Assembly: GCA_027627225.1 (NCBI GenBank)
Contig: CM051028.1
Coordinates: 17,438,701 to 17,502,700 of the forward strand
Origin: Congeria kusceri
Lineage: Eukaryota > Mollusca > Bivalvia > Myida > Dreissenidae
DNA length: 64,000 nucleotides
Direction: 5' to 3'
Below the pieces are notes generated by a model that had not been told where the DNA came from, searched no databases, and saw nothing but the letters and a program-made list of their open reading frames with translations. A program made the position numbers and the translations under genes. This document shows positions 1 through 9,924 of this stretch, piece by piece. The stretch's first letter is position 1, and each line of letters opens with the position of its first letter.

Positions 1-1035
1 AACTTGACTACTGCCTCAGCATTACACAATAATGAAGCATGTTATATGCGCGGATATTGTCAACAGTGCCACGTTTCCACAAGATCACGTGTTTCTGTAT
101 TTGCACATGCTCATAAACGTACTGAGAGTGTCATTGTGTGGGTTTGTAACCATTTGCTTTATTGTCATTTTACACTCTTGTGGCTAAATTAGTGTGTTCA
201 GAAATAAACAAATAAACTTGTGGTGTCAATACACCTTAATTGGTGTGGTGTCCTCCCCAGTTCCACTGAGTAATTGCTGTCCATATTGCAAGATGATGAA
301 AGTGTTTAACTGTTTATGATATTTTGTTTCCGCAATCTGATTGTTTCCGCAAGATAGTTGTTTCCTCAATATATTAAAGGGACAATGTCAACGAAAAAGT
401 GATCTCCTTCAGCAAATTTACTGTAATCATGTTTAAGAAATTAGCAATACAAAGGCGTATACAATTAATAATGTATGAATAATGTACTTTATTATGCCAC
501 TAATGCACAATTACATTGGAGACGCTGACCCAATATTTTTAAGCGTTATTGCTCCTGACCGATAACACAAATTAACTCCGCCCATTTCCAAAATTATCAT
601 GTCCCTGACCGATAACACTTTAACTCCGCCCACATTAAAGAATATCATGCCATTTTGTCGCGTGCGATGTTTGTTTAGTCCCGCCCACACTGAGAACTAC
701 TTTTTTTGTAGGCGTGGAATGTCGCTTATGTCGTTAAAATGTAAACAAACTATGCGATTCATATTTTATTCAGAAAAATAATATACAAGTAGTATTTATT
801 TGCAAAAAAACCCCATAGCATTTATAAAAAATATACAAAAAAAAGGGAGACATGAATAAATTGAGCCTTAATCAATGGAAAAAAATACAATAAATAATTA
901 ACAATACCAATTTGGGCCGCTACCATCATTTGTTGCAGACGAACATAACGGATTGAAAATTAAAACAGTAATAATAAACATTTTATTACACTTAAACAAC
1001 TAGACTAAACGCGTTTTTAATTTAAATTAATAAAC
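1..1035. other. AT-rich non-coding stretch with a two-copy 50-bp repeat
   Basis: No convincing gene. Two adjacent copies of a roughly 50-bp unit start at 554 and 604; both open with CTGACCGATAACAC and carry ACTCCGCCCA. The rest is AT-rich with poly-A/T runs. It may include the 5' flank of the Crypton that follows, but I could not define a terminus. Confidence 0.5.
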
Positions 1036-1632
1036 ATGTCAGAATTTCCAAATTTCATCATTGATTGGGATTGGCAAAATGAATCTGAAAGTAAACAGGT
1101 AATTTTGAATGTGAGTGAAGTGAACTCAAACGTACTGGCAGAATTCAGTATCGACCCTTTTTTTTTTCGATGATGACATGGAAATGCCAGCCTCTAATGC
1201 GATCATCGACAATGAACAAACATCAACAGAGGTGCAAATGCCAGTCTCTATTGAGCTCAATAAAACTGAACACAAATCAAAAGAGGTGAAAGGGTTTGTT
1301 CCAATAAGCCTAGGAGACATTGACAAATACAATGCTCAGCAAAAAACAAAAACACAGTCAGAAAGCATGACTCAAATCTGAAAAAGCTTAAAACATTTTT
1401 AAAACAGCAAGAATTACCATCCGATATCAAAAAAGTTGAAATGAAAGAACTAGATGACATCTTGTGCATGTTTATTTTGTCGATAAGAAAAGAAAATGGT
1501 GAGGAATATGAAACAACTTCACTCAGATCCTTTGTATCAACCATTGAAAAGGAACTGCAAATCAATCACTATCCATTCACCATTGGTAAGGGTGAGCGCC
1601 AAGGATTCCCAAGGTTCAGGGAAACACTTGCT
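1036..1632 (+). pseudogene. Crypton recombinase exon 1 (two apparent frameshifts)
   Basis: The proposed start is the ATG at 1036, opening MSEFPNFIIDWDWQ. The frame stops at 1162 just after a run of ten T (1150-1159); removing one T would continue into the frame that reads MEMPASNAII from 1178. That second frame stops at 1379-1381. The family-like sequence resumes in the original frame upstream of it (NTVRKHDSNLKKLKTFL, roughly 1342-1400), so a second shift lies near the A-runs at 1341-1355. From 1441 the frame is clean and highly family-like (ELDDILCMFILSIRKENG, then TTSLRSFVSTIEKEL), the N-terminal SAM-like region that precedes the catalytic domain. The donor GTAAGT at 1633 is strong. Both breaks sit at homopolymers, so sequencing error is a real alternative to decay. 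Confidence 0.75.
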
Positions 1633-1845
1633 GTAAGTCTAATAAAAGCCAAATAATAAGCTTCGTTAAAAATGTTTTTTGTTTTTTTTTTAAGAAAAAT
1701 AAATACAAATCTTTTTAAGACAGCATATTTGTAAAACTGACATTAGCAATTTATGATATTAATTAATTACATAAAAAATATCCAGAATATTTTTGACATC
1801 ATTCAAAATGATTGAATTTTCATTGATTGTTTAAAGTTCTTTCAG

Positions 1846-2045
1846 TCTAAAATGAAAAAAGTTAAAAAAGAAGGTAAAGGAAACAAGGGTAATGCGGCCC
1901 AACCAATAGAAGAGCATGAAATTGAAAAGCTCTATAATGAAGGGCAACTAGGGAATGGCAGTCCACAGGCCATTATCAACACATTATGGTTCCGATTCAC
2001 CACCAATTTCGGCATGAGAAGTGTTGAGGAACACTACAATTTACG
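1846..2045 (+). CDS. Crypton recombinase exon 2 (first catalytic Arg)
   Basis: The acceptor is TTCTTTCAG ending at 1845 and the donor is CG|GTAAAA at 2046. The exon starts SKMKKVKKEGKGNKGNAAQ, matching the KKEGKGNKxNA motif that is very constant in KIAA1958-like/Crypton proteins. It continues through EIEKLYNEGQLG and IINTLWF to FGMRSVEEHYNL. The Arg of FGMR corresponds to the first catalytic arginine of tyrosine recombinases. The exon is 200 bp, ends in phase 2, and is open throughout. Confidence 0.85.
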
Positions 2046-2143
2046 GTAAAAAATACAATTTCTCGACTTGTTCAAAAGAAGAATTGAGGGACAAATATTC
2101 ACAATGCATCTTTATTATATCAAACAAGGTCTGGTAAAATCTG

Positions 2144-2168
2144 ATGAGGTCCTGTAACAGGACCTCAT
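2144..2168. repeat. Perfect 12-bp inverted repeat in Crypton intron 2
   Basis: ATGAGGTCCTGT at 2144-2155 is followed after one base by its exact reverse complement at 2157-2168, within the 292-bp intron between exons 2 and 3. It would form a 12-bp hairpin in the pre-mRNA. No function is known to me. Confidence 0.8.
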
Positions 2169-2337
2169 GTCCTATGGATTTTTTGTGTCTTCCGCATGGG
2201 TTGAATTCAACAATTTATTTTAATTTAGATCTATAAAATTCAAAGATAAAACAATAATATAATATAATATAAAAAAATACACTCAAAATTGAATTTTTGA
2301 AAAACAATTTGTTTCACCTTTCCGACGAATTAATTAG

Positions 2338-2505
2338 ATGGGGTGATGTGAAGCTGTGCCGAGATGCAGAGGGAGACGAATATCTCGAGTTGGTCGAGAG
2401 GCAGACGAAGACTCGGACCGGTGCAACTGACGAGACTAGAACTGTGCCGCCAAGAATTTGGGCGAATGATCATGACCCAGCGAAATGTGTGGTCGCAACT
2501 TACAG
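2338..2505 (+). CDS. Crypton recombinase exon 3 (catalytic Lys region)
   Basis: The acceptor is TTAATTAG ending at 2337 and the donor is AG|GTTCGTG at 2506. The junction codon with exon 2 gives Arg followed by WGDVKLC, the family motif. The exon contains EYLELVERQTKTRTG, where the Lys in the beta-hairpin is the likely catalytic lysine, then TRTVPPRIWA and VVATY. The exon is 168 bp, with 5' phase 2 and 3' phase 2. No stops occur in frame. Confidence 0.85.
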
Positions 2506-2745
2506 GTTCGTGTCACTGCCATTAAAAAAAAAACAATATTATAATAAAATATAACAAAAACAACATGACATAAAATGTCAAAATAGTGTTTATCCATAAC
2601 ATTTTTATAGCGTGACTAGAAAGAATTACAACTTAGACCAAATATTTTGTATTAAAAAATGATAATGTATAAGCTGGCAATACACCACTTTATTAAATAA
2701 AAAAAATATTTAGCATTTCTTTAAAATTAAACATTTTTATTATAG

Positions 2746-3391
2746 ACTATATGCGTCAAAACGGCCCCATGGGTTATCCGAGCTAAACGACCCATTCTAC
2801 CTGTCAACAAGCACGCAGACCAATGACAGTAGGACCACTGGCACTGATCGTTGGTTCATCAGCATGAGAATGGGTGTCAAAAAAATAGCACAAATAATGA
2901 AACATATGTGCATTTGTGCAGGTATAACACGGAAACTTACCAACCACTCGGCCAGGAAACACATGGTGCAGAAGCTGCGGGATTCAGGATGCTGTCCCAC
3001 TGATATTATGCAGCTCAGTGGTCACAAAAACGTACAAAGCATCATCAACTACAGCAACATATCTCTCCAAACACAGAAAAAATGTTCCAGTATTTTATCA
3101 GGCAGTCGCATTTCAAACAGCAATGAATCCATCATTTCATCCAGCAAGTCTCAAAACACCATGCAAAGCAAAAACGTCTCCATTTCAGCATCTTCGTCTC
3201 ACACACAGCTGACAGCATCTGTGAACCCCGCACAAAAGCAGCTTCTTCAGGAAGTTCCTGCACCTCGAAATCCAGCAGCAGTCGCGTTCCCCACCCACTT
3301 AGACTGTACACGTGGAGGGCTGTTTTTCGGGGCAACCGTTAACATTTCACACTTAAACGTATACTGCGGAGATGCACAAGTTGTAAAATAA
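2746..3391 (+). CDS. Crypton recombinase exon 4 (HxxR, H, Tyr nucleophile, C-terminus)
   Basis: The acceptor is TTATTATAG ending at 2745. The junction codon restores Arg followed by LYASKRPHGL and DPFYLSTS. It then carries the core of the catalytic domain: LTNHSARKHMVQKL (H-x-x-R), PTDIMQLSGHKNVQSI and INYSNIS with the predicted nucleophilic Tyr at 3050-3052. After the domain comes a Ser/Thr/Asn-rich low-complexity tail, then a short conserved-looking end (GGLFFGATVNI) and a stop at 3389-3391. The exon is intact. Some family members have similar C-terminal tails after the recombinase fold. Confidence 0.88.
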
Positions 3392-3833
3392 ATCACTGTT
3401 ATCAATTCCAATGTGCACTTTACGTTAAAATCCCGTTTCATTTTGTTATTAAGTTTTGTTGTTTCAATTTTCACACTACACGTTCGCTTTGAAAAGTAGC
3501 CGTTAGCCGGTACACAGCTGGTAGAAGTACGTGTCGAATGTGTAAATATAAAACTATTGTAAATGTATTTGTAGTAAAGAAATTGTAATTTTAAGTATCG
3601 ATTTCTCACTTCAATATTTTTATTTCGTTAAATTATGTGCGTTAAAATGTTATTGTTTGTTGTTTATTTGCGAACTATTTATTATGTGTAAATATGCACA
3701 GACGCTAGCGGATGTCATCAGGTCGTCCCTCATTTGCATATTCTACTACTGTAAATCAATAAAATTTAGATGTTATTTGTTTTTTTCTTGTTTTTATTTA
3801 TTTTTAATTTGCATTAAATGTGGCATAATAAAT
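3392..3833. other. AT-rich non-coding stretch, possible Crypton 3' region
   Basis: No gene recognised. AATAAA occurs just after the stop (within 3386-3392) and AATAAA-like sites appear near 3757, either of which could serve the recombinase transcript. Confidence 0.4.
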
Positions 3834-3983
3834 AGAATATATGGTTGGTGACTTTTGATATCATGTGATATCAGACTCGTCCGATATGGCGTGTGAAAAG
3901 GCTCGGCAAGCCTCGCCTTTTCCTACGCCATATCAGACTCTTCTGATATCACATGATATCAAAAGTCACCAACCATATATTCT
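3834..3983. mobile_element. 150-bp near-perfect palindromic (foldback) MITE
   Basis: The left arm begins AGAATATATGGTTGGTGACT at 3834 and its reverse complement ends at 3983. The arms match almost base for base for over 60 bp, with differences clustered in one short patch (CTCGTCC against AGAGTCT) and a small loop near 3903-3915. The arms also contain the internal palindrome GATATCATGTGATATC. No coding capacity. The structure is that of a foldback MITE; the family is unknown to me. Confidence 0.85.
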
Positions 3984-4040
3984 CTATATATTATGAGAAT
4001 TTTGATAACAAACAATAAAGAAAAATACTCGAAAAAAGAA

Positions 4041-4127
4041 ACCCAGAGTGAGTTTCGAACCCACGACAAGAGAGTCGTAAGAACAAATGACAGTAGATAG
4101 CGCTGTAAACAACTGCGCTATTCTGAC
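4041..4127 (-). repeat. tRNA-derived SINE head (minus strand)
   Basis: Read on the minus strand, the segment has a box A-like TAGCGCAGTTG and a box B GGTTCGAAA spaced as in a tRNA. It opens GTCAGAATAGCGCAG and closes with ACTCACTCTGGGT. It does not fold as a clean tRNA, so I read it as a SINE head or tRNA pseudogene. Confidence 0.6.
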
Positions 4128-4317
4128 TTGTGAAAATGGATGTGCATACTATGGTTATACAAATCTGATGTCAAAGCGTAAACAAGCAAAGGGCCAAACA
4201 AACAAGATCTTAATTATATTTTTTAAAAATTCTCAGAATGAATCAACTCTTTTTCTATTATATGTACATTATTTTAACCTTCATTATATGCCAATATTAA
4301 TATTTAATTTTCAGATT

Positions 4318-4538
4318 TTTTGTGGCAGTTGCCTTTGCCTTTTTGTGGCAGTTGCCTTTTTGTGGCAGTTGCCTTTGCCTTTTTGTGGCAGTTGCCTTTG
4401 CCTTTTTGTGGCAGTTGCCTTTGCCTTTTTGGGGCAGTTGCCTTTGCCTTTTTGTGGCAGTTGCCTTTGCCTTTTTGGGGCAGTTGCCTTTTTGGGGCAG
4501 TTGCCCTTTTGGGGCAGTTGCCTTTTTGGGGCAGTTTT
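4318..4538. repeat. Minisatellite of GTTGCCTTTGCCTTTTTGTG-type units
   Basis: Variable 12-24-bp units built from GGCAGTTGCC and TTTGCCTTTTT are repeated across about 220 bp. All three plus frames and one minus frame stay open because the repeat lacks stops, so the long open frames here are not genes. The period changes between 18 and 24 bp, suggesting slippage. Confidence 0.85.
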
Positions 4539-4610
4539 TGTTGACATAATCCCTTTAATAACGTTATTTCAAATTTTCATTGGCATCATATTTCTTTCTG
4601 TTTATTGTTT

Positions 4611-4630
4611 GGCTCACCTGAGCAAGAAGT
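4611..4630 (+). mobile_element. Remnant 5' end of a GCTCACCTGAGC element
   Basis: GGCTCACCTGAGCAAGAAGT matches the 5' end of the elements at 28200, 38182, 45362 and 56691. It is split at 4630 by the MITE that follows, and the sequence resumes after 4802. Confidence 0.6.
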
Positions 4631-4798
4631 GAGGCGTGTCTTGGGAAAACCAGGCTTAATGCATGTGCATAAAGTGTCTTTAAGAGACTTCCTGGAAACA
4701 GAAAATGCCATTAAAGCGGAAAGTGCCGTCCTGGACTAGCCTTTGCAGACGACACTTTACGCACTTGCATTAAGTCCGGTTTTCCCATGAAAAGCCTC
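4631..4798. mobile_element. GAGGC-TIR MITE, 4-bp TSD AAGT (degenerate copy)
   Basis: The ends GAGGCGTGTCTTGGGAAAAC and its inverted counterpart ...AAAGCCTC are flanked by AAGT at 4627-4630 and 4799-4802. It is a member of the family also found at 17442, 18956, 20470, 34887, 35985 and 39602. The internal GATTAGCCTGTGC palindrome is largely missing. It is inserted in the 5' part of a GCTCACCTGAGC element. Confidence 0.8.
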
Positions 4799-4802
4799 AA
4801 GT

Positions 4803-7800
4803 GGTGTGTGCTTAGAGACAGTTATTGCCCCTTTTTTGATAATATTATGTTTTCTTTTGGAATAATTCTGCATGTGCAGGGTAGAGACTTTTCATTAAGT
4901 TGTGACGAACTGCTACAGTTGGAGTATGATACCTAGATTTATATCACTTCTGAGAATATTGCACGAACAGTGCGCACATAAGTTATAAACAAATGTCATG
5001 CACACTTCATGAACTGTTCATGGACTTAAAATGGTACAGTTCTTAAATAAAAGAAAGCAAGAAATAAAACTAAATTACAATATATTTATCTTTAGATTTA
5101 ATTATCATAATAAATTAATAAATCATGGTATTAAACATTTGCCCCGTTGGCGCTAAGTATTTTTCATATTTCTATAATTCATGGAAATAATGAAAATGTA
5201 GTTCAAAAAGAAAAAACAATATAAGTGAAATTGCTGCAAGGTGTCACAAATCTTCGGAAATGTTGTGAATATTGTCTGGTCGACCGACTTCTAAAATGTA
5301 CTGCATATTTCGTAGTTTTGTTTTACCGTCTGCAACTTAGTACATTTTGCCTATAGCTCTTTGACATTTTTTGTTTGTTTCTTGCACGTCTCTCGTTTCT
5401 CGGTTGCTTCCTTTCTTTGAATCAACAACAGGAGTGACCTATTAGGCATCATCCTATCCAAATGTCCCTCAACAATGCTAATATACCTTATCTTGTTGAG
5501 GTCTTAATGTTAAATTTGTCAAATATTCTCATTGATGTCTGTGTATATAAAATCAAACATGTATGACAGGTTGCTATGGAAATCGATGCAAATTTTCCAG
5601 TTATTGAGAGGAGAACAAGAATTACAACTCTCACTTCAATATTTCTGGATTTATTGCCTTCGTAATTTTTTTTTTGTGAAAAGCAAAAATTATTACCATG
5701 GTTCATAAGAATCGGGAAAAGTCATTGAAAATGGGCTTTGTCTGGAAAAATCATGGAATCTTGATAATGTGGATTTTATCGTGGACACTTTTCAAAAATT
5801 GTTACTCACCATTTCATCGTGAGTAAAACAATTATTCCCTAATCAAAATTGTTTCAACCAACAAAAACAAAAACAACAAAGCAAAAAGATATAAGGCTTG
5901 TTATTGGCAGCAATTTACATGAAATAGATTTTTGATTGGAACCGGAACGTGCGTCTGTCCACAGTGGTTGTCGGATAGATTGCTGTCCAGGATGGAAGAA
6001 TACCACGTTAAACTACTTTCGTAAGCATCTTCGTACGAAGTATGAACGAATAACTGGATGCAGTCTTAAGTATACATAGCGGGAACTAAAACGATACTAA
6101 AACAAATTCTATAGAACAATTCTTAATAAGAAAATCTAACCATACACATGCACCATCATTAGAGGCAGGCACAAACATTCTCCATCCACTACGAAACTAT
6201 TGGTGCAAAACAAATGGCAAGCAATAAATTAAAAACGCGTACAAGTGTATAAAGTGATGCATTAGTTTTGTTTAACGCAGCTGCAATACAGTCTATGAAT
6301 GAACTGACCAAAACACGTTTACAAAAAAACATTATGAATAATCACACAAATTCTAATATATGCAAACAGAAATTAGAGTAAACAAAACGCATCCGCTTTT
6401 ACTTGTTTTTAGTGACCTTCATCGATCAAAGACGTTCAAACAAACATACACTGAAATCACAGGTACTGAAGAGATACCAATATTAATAAAAGGAATATTT
6501 CTCATACAATAAACAGTCCATCTATCATTGTAAAAAGCAACAAGACAATAAAACAAAGCAATATATGTAAAAACGGGTGGGTGGGTCGGCCATTGACATT
6601 ACTTTGCTGCCAATAATACCTCGGGTGACAAACAATGCCGTCTAACGTTTATATATCCATACAAAACCATGCAAAGCACGAGCTGTTTTCCCGCTTTAAA
6701 CGAAACGCGAAACGAATAATACCGTAAATACCGAATACTTTAAATAGAAGCAATTTAGAAACTTGAATAATTTTATTCATAAAAAGTTTAAAAGTAACCT
6801 TGAATATGTCAGAAAGTGCATAAAAATGATCAAATTCATTTAAATATAATCAAACACAACAAACAATTCTATTCTATTATACAGAGCGTATATCAGCATA
6901 GAAAAATAATTTTATTGTGTAGATCAACTAAAATGTGGATATTAGTGTAGTATTTTGACTTTAGTACATTCGGATTGTATCATGGAAAATTGAGTGATGC
7001 CATGGACAAATCATGGAATTTTGGTTTCATCAGTTTGTTTGAACCCTGTATTACTAATATGACAGTGCTTATGCAATCTCATTAAAATCATCTCCAGTCT
7101 GACGCTACTATATTCGCTGACTAGATCTGATGACTTTGCATTAGGGCTCACGTTCAGATGACCTTTTCAGGAGCCAATCAAACTGTTGCCTTCAGAATGT
7201 CGTGGTATAGCTTCATGTATAAAGCACACATACTATGCACGAAATTACCGTTAACTTTGGATGTTTACTCGCCTAAGGTACCACTATATCCATTGTTATC
7301 CGCTTGAAAATAAACTGTAAATGATTTATTCCCGAGGATCAGCTGGAAATGCTTCACTTTTCAAAACCTGTAGCCAAACTTTGCTGTGCAAAAGGCATTT
7401 TCAATCGGCGTAGCAGGGTTTATAGTCTTATGATCGGAAGGTCATTTGAACGTGACCTGTTATACAATTTCTTCAGATCCTAACAATGGTAGGATTTGAT
7501 TTTAATGAGATTGGGTGGGAGCGCATGGTATACAAAGCCTGATCAATGTTTGGAAGGTCATTTGAACCTGACCTGTTATACGATGTTTTCAGATCCTAAC
7601 AATGTTAGAATTTGATTTTAATGGGATTGGTGTTTATGCTGCCATTTGCCAAATATTATTGACTGATGGCTACAAATTGTAACACTTGGCTACAACAAAT
7701 TCTGATTGGCTACAACATTTTCTTTATTTCACACTATAAATACCCAGAATTATTACTTTTATTTAACTTAGAAAGTTAATAATTTTCATAAATCTGGAGG

Positions 7801-9070
7801 CTTAGCATGTACAGATTGTATTCCGTTCTGGACATATGAGGGGATCTGAACGTTAAACATTGAAAAATCTGTTACACTCTGACCTGCACATGCGCAGTGG
7901 CAGGAGAAGTCATACGCTGCAATCATGCCATTAAAAGTTTTGGCGTTGTGGGGTTCACTTGAATGGGGGCATATTTGGCTAAAGAAAATGTTTAGCCAGG
8001 TGGTGTCCTGATAAAAGTGAGTACGGAGTAATATGTTTCATAGTTTTTGGTTTAATATATTCCTTTAGATGGCATTTGCAGCTGATTGTGGCATGTCTTG
8101 TTTAACCTTTTAAATTTAAACTGGCTGTTTTACTGAATTGGCCATAAATGTTTTGTGCAAGAGGTCTCAGAAATGAATTGACTAAAATGAAGTTGACCAT
8201 TAGCTTAATTGTAAAATGTTACTGGTCTGCCACTCAGGAATCTTCATTGTGAGGAAGCTTGTATGAGTTGCTGATTGGGTTTTCTGCTTCTGATAACTGC
8301 AGACATGGTAGGAATGTTTTGCACCCAACAACTTCATCCCTATTGAAAATATTCCGCCAATTTATAAATACTAAAAAAGAGAGCCAGACAGGCTGACATT
8401 TTTAAACAAACAGGGGCAACATGGGCCACATGATTCTCCGGATTTATTAGGAGTGATGTACCAAGCACTGGAGATTTGCATTATTGGAAGACACAGCAGT
8501 TTTGCTTTTAAAGTACTTTGGTGCAAACTTACAAGGAAGCCTGTGGGGAAATATTACCCACATCTAGGCACATGAGAAAGTTTGAAAATTAATGACTGGA
8601 GGGTGATGTTCTTAGCTATACTAAAAACAAGTTTTATTCCGTAAAAGTCCTTTTATCGCGAGGAATTAATTTTCCCTATATTTCGCTAATGACCGATGTT
8701 ACAAAATCTTCTTGCACATGAAAATTCCATGCTTTTTTTTTATAATTCTGACTTTGTCCGAAATATGGTATGATTATCTGAAATCAGTTTACACTTTATT
8801 CTCTTGTTCTTTCTGTCAAAATTTAAGTTCATATACAACTTAGTGAAATTAAATTAAATGTTCACAACTGTGTCAAAAAAACAGCGACATTACCTGTAAT
8901 TATGCTTTAAGTGCTAATTGTTTTGTTTGACAAACACAGTCTCGCAAATTCAAAAAAACTCAAATAAATCTGGAATTACGAAAAAGCTAAGTAAACAACC
9001 CAGGAAATGGCTTACATGTTGGGAAATTATCCCTTGCCCTTGACACTATCATTAAGAAATATTTTTTTAT
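4803..9070. other. Unique-looking AT-rich DNA with degraded repeats
   Basis: No gene recognised. Repeated pieces include a degenerate match near 5610-5670 to the array monomer of 41.1-43.9 kb (ATTACAACTCTCACTTCAAT). Two direct copies of an approximately 80-bp segment containing TTTGAACSTGACCTGTTATA lie at 7438-7530 and 7553-7630, and an inverted piece of the same sequence (CAATCTCATTAAAATCA) lies near 7073. Confidence 0.5.
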
Positions 9071-9924
9071 TAATCCCCCACCGGTGTTTCACCGGAGGGG
9101 ACTATAGGTTTGCCCTCCGTCCGTCCGTCATGCCGTCCGTCCTCAAAATATTTTTCCTGCGATAAAAGTACTGAAGATACTTCGATGAAACTTGGTATAC
9201 AAATAAACGGAAATGTAGTATTATGCTCGACCTTTTATTTTTCACCAGAGGTCAAGGTCACGTGACTGTTTCTAAAAATAAAAATAAACTAAAACAAACT
9301 GGATCCTGCGATAACTCAAAAAGTACTGATGATATTTCGATGAAACTTGGTATACTTATAAACGGCAATGTGAGGATTAGGCAGGACCTTTTATTTTTCA
9401 CCAGAGATCAAAGGTCACATGACTTTTACTAAACATAGAAATAAACTAAGTACTGTTATAATTCGAAAAGTACATAAGATATGACCATGAAACTTGGTAC
9501 AAAGATTGAACTATAGGTTTGCCATCCGTCTGTGTGTCTGTCTATCTGTTCGTCCATATGTTTGTCTGTCCGTCTGCCTGTCCTTCCACAAAACCTGGTT
9601 CCTGCAATAACTCAAAAAGTACTTAACTTATTTTGATGAAACTGGTTTTACATATAAACGGCAATGTGGCAATGTGAGGATTATGCATGACCTTTTTTTC
9701 ACCAGAGGTCAAAGGTTACATGACTGTTACTAAAAATAGAAATAAACTTAATACTGTAATAATTCGAAATGGACATAAGATATGACCATGAAACTTGGTA
9801 CAGAGATTGAACTATAGGTTTGCCATCTGTCTGTGTGTCGTTCTGTCTGTTTGTCCGTATGTCTGTCCGGCCATCCCCAAAACCTGGATCCTGTGATAAC
9901 TCGGAAAGTACTGAAGACACTTTG
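9071..9924 (+). repeat. CCCCCACCGG-type repeat element with about 300-bp internal repeats
   Basis: It opens with TTAATCCCCCACCGG followed by a small palindrome (CACCGGTGTTTCACCGG), then GGGACTATAGGTTTGCC and (GTCC)n-like DNA. The stretch ACTATAGGTTTGCCATC(C/T)GTC recurs near 9511 and 9811, and GATGAAACTTGGTATAC near 9185 and 9340, with CACCAGAG(G/A)TCAAAGGTCA between. It fuses without a recognisable 3' end into the next array near 9925. Confidence 0.65.

Larger units (their letters stand above)
1036..3391 (+). mobile_element. Crypton-type tyrosine-recombinase transposon (coding part)
   Basis: Four consecutive exons encode one protein resembling the DUF3504/KIAA1958-like family, which derives from Crypton DNA transposons. 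Cryptons move with a tyrosine recombinase rather than a DDE transposase and usually lack terminal inverted repeats, so element ends cannot be placed from sequence alone. The joins are exact: exon 1 ends at 1632 (GCT|gtaagt), exon 2 is 1846-2045, exon 3 is 2338-2505 and exon 4 is 2746-3391, with intron phases 0, 2 and 2. Catalytic residues expected of the family are visible: Arg in FGMR (2017-2019), Lys in RQTKTRTG (2408-2410), HSAR (2945-2956), the His of LSGHKN (3023-3025) and Tyr in INYS (3050-3052). Two frame breaks in exon 1 make it a degraded copy or an assembly error at homopolymers. A domesticated host gene is possible but less likely given the frameshifts. Confidence 0.85.

Noticed and set aside
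4087..4632. 181-codon plus-strand open frame with Gly/Cys/Leu-rich repeats
   Set aside because: It runs through a SINE head and the GTTGCCTTT minisatellite; several frames on both strands are equally open.
8401..8430. CACATGATT as a possible CPSF2 GHMIGG motif
   Set aside because: The following codons do not match and no splice sites bound it.
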